Positions 5,347-13,100 of a stretch of DNA of 17,585 nucleotides are shown here, in pieces. The notes beneath the pieces were generated by a model. It saw only the letters and a program-made list of their open reading frames with translations. It was not told the origin of the DNA and did not search any database. Location: contig CBCXVS010000156.1 in assembly GCA_965178525.1 (NCBI GenBank), forward strand, positions 1 through 17,585. The letters are read 5' to 3'. A program made the translations under genes and the position numbers. Source of the DNA: CBCXVS01 sp965178525 (GTDB taxonomy: Bacteria; Tectomicrobia; Entotheonellia; Entotheonellales; Entotheonellaceae). The first letter of the stretch is position 1. Each line of letters opens with the position of its first letter.

Positions 5347-6390
5347 CTACATGCCCGGAATCGCAGGAGTCTCAACCTCCGCAGGGTCAGTCAGCAAGTA
5401 CAAAAACGCGACAAGGTCCCATGTCTCGCGTGGCGTCAATCCCAAAGGGCGAATCAGAGGCGATCGATTATTGGGATCGTCGCCGCCGCGGTCGTAGAAA
5501 TCCACCTCCTCCTCCAGCGATCCCAGGGACCCATCATGCATATAAGGCGCAGTGAGCGCCACGTTTTGGAGGGGCGGCGTGCGAAATGCTTTATGGAATT
5601 CTTGCTTCTCGGCCTCACTTTTGACGCGGCCACCACGCCCGGGATCGTCACTTTTGAGACCCACGTTGTGGAAGTTCCAGTCCGTGAAGTTCGCCCCGCC
5701 GTGGCATGCGATACAACCGGCTTTGCCCTGAAACAGCTCGAGGCCGCGCTTGGCAGATGACGTCAACGCCATTTTGTTCCCCTTCATATAACGATCAAAC
5801 GGCGAGTCGTCGCTCACGATCGTGCGCTCAAAGGCGGCGATGGCCCGCGCCATGTTGACATGCGTAATCTCCCCGTCGGGAGGGAATGCCTTTTCAAACA
5901 TATGGCGGTAGGCTAGAATCGCTTTGATCTTTGGCATAAATCCAGTGTAAACCTGACGCGATCGCATCGATTTAAACGCCTGGCTCTCCAGTGGCGGCAA
6001 GCAGACCTTTTCTTTCGTATCTTCGGGGACGAAACACTGCCCATCCGGTGTCCGCCCGTCCCAATGCAGCACCGGCACCCAAGCGAGATTGTATAACGAC
6101 GGGGAATTGCGCTTGGCTCGCTTCCAGTCCTTGTGTCCCCGCACGTCTAAGGCTAAGCCATCGGCATACCCCATGTGTGGATTATGACAACTCGCACACG
6201 ATTGCTGTTCGTTCAAGACCAGACGCGGATCGAAAAACAGGTGGCGGCCGAGGTCAACAAGCGCCTTGCTGGGTGGCGTCTTGTCCGGCCATTTAATCGC
6301 TTGCGGATTTGGCGCCCCGAGTGGTTCGGCCAGGCAAAAAGAGGCCCATAAAAGGGTTAACAAAACGCCATGAATAATGATCATCTGCAT
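5347..6390 (-). CDS. Di-heme cytochrome c peroxidase (CcpA/MauG family), periplasmic
   Basis: This 347-residue protein has an export signal (1-21, ending SFCLA) and two heme c sites: CASCH (65-69) and CIACH (226-230). LFFDPRL, SCASCHNPHMGYAD, NSPSLYN, LHWDGR and APYMHDGS (with Met284, a likely distal ligand) are typical of bacterial di-heme peroxidases, which reduce hydrogen peroxide with electrons from small cytochromes or copper proteins; MauG-like members instead oxidise other substrates. Length is normal. Between DGR (111-113) and LESQAF (134-139) there is an insertion with two extra cysteines, Cys119 and Cys130, perhaps a disulfide. The start ATG at 6390 has GGAG 7 bases before it. The gene is monocistronic, with its own terminator at 5300-5328. 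It needs cytochrome c maturation genes elsewhere. Confidence 0.93.
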   Translation of the reverse strand: MQMIIIHGVLLTLLWASFCLAEPLGAPNPQAIKWPDKTPPSKALVDLGRHLFFDPRLVLNEQQSCASCHNPHMGYADGLALDVRGHKDWKRAKRNSPSLYNLAWVPVLHWDGRTPDGQCFVPEDTKEKVCLPPLESQAFKSMRSRQVYTGFMPKIKAILAYRHMFEKAFPPDGEITHVNMARAIAAFERTIVSDDSPFDRYMKGNKMALTSSAKRGLELFQGKAGCIACHGGANFTDWNFHNVGLKSDDPGRGGRVKSEAEKQEFHKAFRTPPLQNVALTAPYMHDGSLGSLEEEVDFYDRGGDDPNNRSPLIRPLGLTPRETWDLVAFLYLLTDPAEVETPAIPGM

Positions 6391-6562
6391 CGCATGTCTC
6401 CATCATGAAAGTCATGTCGTGGTTTTATGGTGTCGTGTTCTCGGTATTCTAGTTAGATACGAGATGGAAAGGGTACAAAATAAACGACATTCTGTGTCCT
6501 GTCAACCGTAGCTCGCACCCGAATTGGGCAACATGACACCTCCTTCTAACAGCCCGATAAGA

Positions 6563-6571
6563 TGGTATACA
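6563..6571 (+). promoter_or_regulatory. Candidate extended -10 promoter for the yihY-tamA-tamB operon
   Basis: TGG followed by TATACA fits an extended -10 (TGnTATAnA-like). There is no clear -35, which extended -10 promoters can lack. It would give a leader of roughly 200 bases. A CATAAT at 6670-6675 is a weaker alternative. Confidence 0.25.
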
Positions 6572-6704
6572 CTTAGATCTTTATCCGGCCAGGTTTTGGA
6601 CACGGTGAATCGAAAGTCCATCTGTGCACGTCACGCCCCCGGCGCATCGGATTCCGCCTCCAACTGTGTCATAATAAGGCGCGAGGGTGGATAGCGCCCG
6701 CACC

Positions 6705-6718
6705 GTGTGTGTGTGTGT
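6705..6718 (+). repeat. (GT)7 dinucleotide run in the leader of the YihY-family gene
   Basis: Seven perfect GT units lie 65 bases before the chosen start ATG 6784. The yihY frame is open back through this run and includes GTG codons there. If one of those were used, slippage would switch the frame; the good ribosome site at 6768-6774 argues that ATG 6784 is used instead. Confidence 0.7.
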
Positions 6719-6783
6719 CGCGGCCGGCAGTGGAAACCCAACCTGAGGAACGTCGCCTGAGACACGCGGGAGGATCACGTGCT

Positions 6784-8193
6784 ATGCAACTTTCCGGCGG
6801 TGACGCCACCGCGGCCTTAACGCGCCTGCCAGCGCTTTATGCGCGCATACGCACGTTTGTCGTCCGTGATCTTTGGGTACTCGATCTGGCCATGCTATCG
6901 CCTACCCGGCGCGGGCTGTTGCAACCCCTGCGGGTCGCACTCATCGCCCTGCGTGGGTTCTTTATCGACCATAACTGTTGGCTCCGGGCCGCGGCCCTGA
7001 CCTACTACACGCTGTTGGCGCTCGTCCCGATGCTCGCCTTTGCCTTTGCCTTTCTCAAAGGCCTTGGGGTGCAGAACAAGATCGAGCCGTTGCTGGATAA
7101 ACTATTGTCTGTCGGATCCGGCGACACGGTGGGGCCAATCATCGAATTTATCAATAAAGTCGAAGTGGGAACGCTTGGAGTCATTAGTCTGTGCGTAATG
7201 GTCATTACCACGTTTTGGCAGTTAGGCAACATGGAACGGGCTCTCAATGTGATCTGGAACGTGCGGCAAGGGCGGTCACTGATTCGCAAGTTGGCCGATT
7301 ATGTCAGTCTCTTTGTACTCGGCCCTGTGTTGCTCACCATTGTGCTTAGTGCCGGAAATCAGCCACTCGTCAATAAACTGCTCGAGCAGGACATCATTGG
7401 CTATGCCGTGGCCCCGCTCCTCACGCTCCTGCCCGCAGCCCTGATGTGGCTTGCGTTCAGCTTTTTATATTACTATATGCCCAATACGGATGTGCGCTGG
7501 TTGCCGGCACTCATCGGCGGCCTTATTGGCAGTCTGCTCTGGCAACTCGCCAAGTTGATCTACATTACCTTTCAAGTCGGTATGGTACGGTACGAGTTGA
7601 TCTACGGCGCGATCGCCCAAATACCGGTGCTGATGGCCTGGCTGCAGATCAGCTGGCTGGTCGTCTTGCTAGGCGCTGAGTTGACCTTTGCGTGCCAACA
7701 TGTGCTGACCAATCCGACAGGGCGCTTTGCGGCGGCAGCGAACACGGTGGAAACGAGCCCATACGTGAAAGAATGGCTGGCGAGTTCGCTTTATTTCTCC
7801 CTGGTGCAGGCGTTTACGGCCGGCACAGGCCTCTGGTCAGCCGTTGCGTTCGCACAGCAACAGCGGGTACCGCTTCCCCTGCTACGCGAGATCGTCACCA
7901 CGCTGGTCAAAGCCAAACTCCTCGTGGAGGCTGCCGATGCGCCGGCGCACTATGTCCCGGGGCGTGATCCGGCAACCCTGACGCCCTGGCACATTCTCCA
8001 CGCGCTACGCCATAGTGGAGACGCGGAGACGGCCAGCGTCATGGAGCGCTGCCAGACCCCTGCCACGCCGCTCATGGCCCAAATCGAAGCCGCCAGCAAG
8101 CAAGCGGCGGGCTCGCGCAGTCTGAGTCAATGGCTGTCCGGACTGGATGCACATGAGACGAGACAAAATAGTATGGTGAAGGACAGTTCGTGA
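6784..8193 (+). CDS. YihY/BrkB-family inner-membrane protein with C-terminal regulator-like domain
   Basis: This 469-residue protein begins at ATG 6784, chosen because GGGAGGA lies 9 bases upstream. The BrkB/YihY core has six hydrophobic helices at about 68-92, 130-148, 172-192, 210-230, 240-262 and 281-304, with family stretches RAAALTYYTLLALVPML, FWQLGNMERALNVIWNV and YYYMPNTDVRWLPALIGG. The family was once called ribonuclease BN, but that was a misassignment; the E. coli relative YhjD is linked genetically to lipid A export. Residues 330-410 are soluble (PLLREIVTTLVKAKLLVEA, PWHILHAL) and resemble an Rrf2-type winged helix, so the protein is much longer than E. coli YihY. The TGA stop overlaps the GTG start of the TamA-like gene by 4 bases, implying coupled translation. 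It may handle lipid flow at the inner membrane end of a TamA/TamB path (inference). Confidence 0.9.
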   Translation: MQLSGGDATAALTRLPALYARIRTFVVRDLWVLDLAMLSPTRRGLLQPLRVALIALRGFFIDHNCWLRAAALTYYTLLALVPMLAFAFAFLKGLGVQNKIEPLLDKLLSVGSGDTVGPIIEFINKVEVGTLGVISLCVMVITTFWQLGNMERALNVIWNVRQGRSLIRKLADYVSLFVLGPVLLTIVLSAGNQPLVNKLLEQDIIGYAVAPLLTLLPAALMWLAFSFLYYYMPNTDVRWLPALIGGLIGSLLWQLAKLIYITFQVGMVRYELIYGAIAQIPVLMAWLQISWLVVLLGAELTFACQHVLTNPTGRFAAAANTVETSPYVKEWLASSLYFSLVQAFTAGTGLWSAVAFAQQQRVPLPLLREIVTTLVKAKLLVEAADAPAHYVPGRDPATLTPWHILHALRHSGDAETASVMERCQTPATPLMAQIEAASKQAAGSRSLSQWLSGLDAHETRQNSMVKDSS

Positions 8194-10094
8194 GTCGGTT
8201 GAAATGGCTGGTAGTGCTCGCGCTCCTGGCGCTAACCGCTTGTGCGTCCCGGCAAGCTCAAGTGCAAGATGCCGAGACGGAACCACCCTTGCCAGAGGTG
8301 CGCAAGATTACCTTCACCGGGAACGAAACCTTCGGGGCAGGCGCGTTGCGTGGCGCCATGGCAACGGTGCAGCGGCCCTTGTTCCCGCCTTGGAAGCGCG
8401 GCGAAGTTTATAATCGCCCGACTCTCAACGCGGATCTGCAGCGGTTGAAGAAATTTTACTTCGATCGTGGTTTTCTGCAGACCACCGTCCGTGTCGAGCA
8501 GGTCAACGAAGACCTGGAAAACCATACGGTACGGATTGCGATTGCCATTGCGGAAGGTCCCCCGACGCTCGTCCAAGATGTCCGGCTGGCAGGCGCGTGG
8601 CCGGCAGCCCTCCTGGACGAGGCAAAGGTACTGCGGGAGCTGCCGCTACGCCGCGGAGAGCGCATCACCAAAAAAGCCTTCGATGACAGTAAAGCCATGC
8701 TATTACGGCTGATGCAGGACGCCAGCTACGCCCGGGCAGAGGTGGTTCCGCAAACCGAAGTGGACACCGAAAAACACGAAGCGATCGTGACGTTTACCCT
8801 GCAGCCGGTCAACCTCACCCGCTTCGGTCAGATCACCATTATGGGCAATCGCCAGGTGAAAACGCGAGCGATTGCGCGGCAGATCGAGATACGCAGGAGC
8901 GAGCTGTACAGCAAGAAAACCCTCACGGATACGGCGGAGGCCATCTATGGGCTGGGCATGTTCCAGGCCGTCACGCTGAACGAGTTGAGCCTTGAAGAAC
9001 CGGATAACCCATCCAATATTGAACCCGATCTCCCCTGGAATATTCAGGTCGTGGTCCGTGAGCGTAAGCCACGGACGATTGAATTCGGCATTGGCGCCAG
9101 CAGTGTCGACCGTTTTCGTATACGCGTCGCCTGGACGCACCGCAATGTCTTCGGAGGCGCTGAACGCCTCACCTTTGAAGGCAAACTGGCGTCGTTTGTA
9201 CAGGAAGCCAATGCGAGCTTACAGTTTCCCTACTTCCTGGCCCGGCGCACCCGTTTCACGCAAACCCTTTTTGTCCGCAACGAAGAAGAGTTTAATACGG
9301 ATCCGCTGGGCCTCCTCGACTCGCTGTTTGCCATCGAGGACCCGCAGCCGGATTTCGATTTGTTCAGTATGGGTGGCATCTCCCGCGTGGAGCACGGGCT
9401 GAGCAAAACGTGGAGCGCCGCCGCCGGTCTGGACCTGAGCTACAATGATTTTCGCCAAGTCGATGCCAGCAGCGAAATCAACACCGAGGACAATATTTTA
9501 TTCATACAGTTTGCGGAATTGACATGGGACACCAGTAATGACCTCCTCAACCCCACCCGCGGCATGCTGCTGCGTGGCCGCTTCGATCATGCCACCACCG
9601 CGCTTCTTTCCGATGTGAGTTTTGTCAAGCTCCTGTTCGAAGCCCGGCACTATCAGCCGATCTGGTGGCGCATGATTCTCGCCACGCGCCTCGTCCTGGG
9701 CGGCATTCAACCTTACGGTGCAAGCGATGATGTCCCGCAGAATGTGCGTTTTTTTTCCGGCGGTCCCGGGAGTGTGCGCGGCTTTGCCAAGAACCGCTTG
9801 GGACCGCTGAGCGCTGACAACGACCCCTTGGGTGGCAACAGTTTGATTGAGGGCAGTGTCGAACTGCGCTTTCCCATTATGGGGAATCTGTGGGGAGCGC
9901 TTTTTGTTGACTTTGGTAACGTCTATCGTCAGGCGCTCACCTATCGTCTGGCGGATTTACGCTATGCCGTGGGGCCTGGGGTGCGTTATTTTACCCCAAT
10001 TGGCCCCATTCGCATCGATTTCGGCATCATCATGGATCGGCGAGATGACGAGGACTTCGGGCGGGTTGAGTTCAGCATTGGGCAAGCCTTTTAA
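8190..10094 (+). CDS. tamA: Omp85-family outer-membrane protein, TamA-like with lipobox (TamL-like)
   Basis: This 634-residue protein starts at GTG 8190 (AAGGA 6 bases upstream; overlaps the previous stop as GTGA). Residues 1-18 form a lipoprotein signal (LLALTAC) with Cys18, the only cysteine I see in the protein; +2 is Ala, which would not retain a lipoprotein in the inner membrane by the enteric rule. About 36-285 form POTRA-type domains (VRKITFTGNETF, LVQDVRLAGAW, FGQITIMGNRQVKTR). The rest is a 16-strand-type barrel with the Omp85 signature in strand 12/loop 6 (FFSGGPGSVRGF, RGF 530-532) and a C-terminal Phe. Tandem placement with tamB identifies it as the TamA partner, acting in assembly of outer-membrane proteins or lipid delivery. 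Lipid-anchored TamA relatives are known as TamL in Bacteroidota. BamA is less likely given three rather than five POTRA-like units and the tamB neighbour. Confidence 0.88.
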   Translation: MSRLKWLVVLALLALTACASRQAQVQDAETEPPLPEVRKITFTGNETFGAGALRGAMATVQRPLFPPWKRGEVYNRPTLNADLQRLKKFYFDRGFLQTTVRVEQVNEDLENHTVRIAIAIAEGPPTLVQDVRLAGAWPAALLDEAKVLRELPLRRGERITKKAFDDSKAMLLRLMQDASYARAEVVPQTEVDTEKHEAIVTFTLQPVNLTRFGQITIMGNRQVKTRAIARQIEIRRSELYSKKTLTDTAEAIYGLGMFQAVTLNELSLEEPDNPSNIEPDLPWNIQVVVRERKPRTIEFGIGASSVDRFRIRVAWTHRNVFGGAERLTFEGKLASFVQEANASLQFPYFLARRTRFTQTLFVRNEEEFNTDPLGLLDSLFAIEDPQPDFDLFSMGGISRVEHGLSKTWSAAAGLDLSYNDFRQVDASSEINTEDNILFIQFAELTWDTSNDLLNPTRGMLLRGRFDHATTALLSDVSFVKLLFEARHYQPIWWRMILATRLVLGGIQPYGASDDVPQNVRFFSGGPGSVRGFAKNRLGPLSADNDPLGGNSLIEGSVELRFPIMGNLWGALFVDFGNVYRQALTYRLADLRYAVGPGVRYFTPIGPIRIDFGIIMDRRDDEDFGRVEFSIGQAF

Positions 10095-10125
10095 ATGCGG
10101 AATGCGGAATGCGGAATGCGGAATG
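10094..10125 (+). repeat. Tandem heptamer array AATGCGG x4.6
   Basis: Four perfect copies of AATGCGG (10094-10121) and a partial AATG (10122-10125) follow the tamA-like gene; the first copy begins at the last base of its stop codon. Similar runs are seen in intergenic DNA of some environmental bacteria (from memory, unverified). The copy number may vary between strains. Confidence 0.85.
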
Positions 10126-10132
10126 AAAAAAT

Positions 10133-10179
10133 GAACAGCTAATCGCTGTTCAAGAGCTGATCGCTGATCGCTAACAGCT
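10133..10179 (+). repeat. Second heptamer-type array with hairpin, between tamA and tamB
   Basis: Related 7-base units ending GC occur: GAACAGC (10133-10139), TAATCGC (10140-10146), TGATCGC twice (10158-10171), TAACAGC (10172-10178). AACAGC (10134-10139) and GCTGTT (10145-10150) form a 6-pair stem with a 5-base loop, and the TAACAGC end can compete for the same GCTGTT. No T run follows, so it is not a standard terminator. It might moderate tamB expression or stabilise the upstream message. Confidence 0.6.
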
Positions 10180-10199
10180 TGGCATCGGGAAAGACGGCT

Positions 10200-13100
10200 A
10201 TGATACGACGTCTACTCTGGATCGGAGCGGGCGGGATCTTACTCCTCCTGGGGGTGCTGCTGCTTGTGTTGGTCTCACCCCGAGTCGCGCAGCCGGTTGT
10301 GGCGCCGGTGCGGGCTTACTTGCTGCGCACTGGGACAGCGGTTGTATCGCAGTCGCTCAATGGGAGTCTTGAGGTTGGGGCGTTACAGGGATCGCTTCTT
10401 AGTGCGCCGGTCTTGCGCCACATCGTTCTGCGTGATGCGGCGGGAAGCGTGGTGGGACAACTGGATGAGGTGCGCTTACGATATCATCTCGCCGGTCTGA
10501 TGCGGAGACGACTCCTCATCCATGAGATGACCTTGATACGGCCGCAAGTCACGCTCATACAGGAAGCGGATGGGAGTTGGAACTTCAGCGGTCTCGTTTC
10601 GACAGGTGCGGCAGAGCGTACAGCGCCTCCTGAAGAAGAGGTCGCAGGCGGGGGACTTCCGATCGATATTGAGCTGACGAGCCTGCGGATTCGCGATGGG
10701 CAGCTGAATCTGCGTCACGCGTCCTTGCCAGGTTTGCGCACCGTGGAGGGGCTGCAGGTGCAGGCGCGTGGCGCCGTGACGCCGGAAGGCGCAGATATTG
10801 AGTTACAACAGGTGCAGGCGCGTACGCAGCCAGCCCAGGTGGTCCTGCGGACGTTGAGCGGCGCCGTACAACAGCGAGGCCAGACGCTCCGCATCGAAGA
10901 TCTACGTTTGGAGACCGATAACACGCTTGTGACGGTCACAGGAACCTTGCCAGGAGGCCCAGAACGGGCTAGTTTGGAGGCACGGCTCAAGCCCCTCGAT
11001 GTGGCAGAAATCGGACGCATTTTGGCCGATGACAACCTCCGAGGGCATTTGCAGATGACGCTGACGGCCGAAGGGCCGCCTGAGGCACTGCGGCTGCACA
11101 GCCAACTCAACATGCCAGGGGGTGCGCTGGCGTTCAATGGCCGCTTCGATATACAGAACACGCCGCTACGTTATCAGGGCAAGCTCGATATCACCCAGCT
11201 CAATTTAGCGTCGTTGGCGCAACGGGCCGCCTGGCAAAGTGATCTGAATCTCCACCTGGATCTGCAAGGGTCAGGGACGTCGCTATCGGAGCTGCAGGGA
11301 CACGTCCGGATGGATATTTTGCCTTCGCATGTTGGCGACATGATGCTCAATCCATCCCAGATCCATGTCGAAGCCGCCTCACAGCGGCTGCAGGTCCAAC
11401 GCTTCCATCTCGATACGTCGGTCGCTCGCATGAGCATGGACGGAGTGCTCGACCTCTCCGGAACCTCCGCTTTGCAATACGACCTTCAGGTCCAGTTGCC
11501 CGACTTGCGGCAGCTCTTGGGGACCGACGATCTCGATGGTGTTGTCCACCTCACAGGCCGCGCCGAAGGCGACTGGCCGAATCTCACGGCGCACGGGACC
11601 TTGCAGGGGCAAAATATACGTTACCAGGCCAATCAGGCGCACACCCTGCATCTCACCTACGAGGCATCCCAACTTGGGGCACAACCGCACGCGACCGCAG
11701 AGTTGCAAGTGGAGCAAGTCGCCCTCGGAACGTTTCCTGTCGCCGCACTTGCGCTCCAAGCTACCTACGACGGGGATCAACGACAGTTACGTTTTGCCAC
11801 CCAGGCGCAGCAATCGTCCGACTACGACGGCGCCGCAGGTGGGACGTTGACCCTCAGCGACACCGGCCAAGACATTCTCTTAGACACCTTCCGTGTCCGC
11901 TTGGAGGATCACACCTGGCACGCCCCTGAGCCACTCGATGTCGCCCTCGGCGGGGACAATGTGCGCATTCGATCCTTTCGTCTCGTACACGAAGACGAAT
12001 CGCTCGCTCTCTCCGGCAACCTTGCCGGCACTCGCCTGGACGACCTGCGTCTACATGCAACGCAGATCGACCTCGATTTTCTGCGGCGTCTCCTGGCGCT
12101 TCCGGAACTGGTCGGTGGGCGCGCTAATTTGCAAACACAGGTCTCCGGCACATTCGACGACCCGCAATTACAGAGCGAGCTAACCGTACACACGTCTCCG
12201 CAGCCATCCGTGCCTTTCGAGCGTTTTCATGCGACGTTGGATTATGCGCAGCAGCAATTACAGGGCGCGGTGCACCTTACGCAACAGCAAAAAGATGTCC
12301 TCGCACTCCACCTCGATCTACCGCTCCGGCTCGCCTTCACCTCGATGCCCATCGGGGAACGTTTGGTAGCGAAACCCGTAGCGATACGCCTGGATATCCT
12401 GCAACCAGACTTGCCGGCCTTACACCGTCGCTTGCCCCAGTTGCCAGCGCTGACCGGCAGCGTGCAAGGCGCCATCAACTTGCAGGGAACTTATGACCAC
12501 TTGCACCTGGATAGCACCATCGAGCTACAACGGCTGGGGCTAACAGACGCCATCGAGCAACTCCGGGCGCCCCTCCATCTGCAGGGCGCCATGATTACCG
12601 CCGCGTCCGTGCCGGCCCTGGCAGAGGCGTTTGCTCAAGGCCATCTGGCTCCGACATTCCGTGACCTCGAACTGAGCGCTCCGACCATTTCGGGACGGTT
12701 GCCCAATCGGAATGCACCGGCGTCATCCCTCCGCCTGCGCAACCTCCTCATACAAGCCGAGGGGCAGTGGACACCGCAAGGGTTGCACGCCACGCTGCAC
12801 ACGCTGCAACTGCAAGCACAAGCCTTGGGCCTCCCGCGCACGACGGTGGCGCTGGCGGGCGTGCTGACGCCGGAAGAACTTAACCTCACGCGCCTCAAGG
12901 TGCGCTTGCCGCAATCGGAGCTGCGCGGCCAAGGACACTTGGCCCTGGCCGATCAGACGCTGCAGTTCAATCTGGCCATTCCACGTCTCCGGCTCGACGA
13001 ACTCCCCCTGGCCCTTCCTGACACGCTGCCCCGTGACGTGCAGGGCGAGCTGACCCTGCAAGGCCGTGTCCAGGCGCCCCGTGTTACGGCGCATCTGCGT

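Larger units (their letters stand above)
6391..6783. other. Divergent intergenic region between peroxidase and yihY-tamA-tamB operon
   Basis: In these 393 bases I see no credible gene. Elements noticed: a small dyad CATGA/TCATG (6404-6416) in the peroxidase leader; a possible plus-strand extended -10 at 6563-6571; an imperfect stem GGCGC (6678-6682) with GCGCC (6694-6698); a (GT)7 run (6705-6718); and the ribosome site of the YihY gene, GGGAGGA (6768-6774). Confidence 0.65.
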
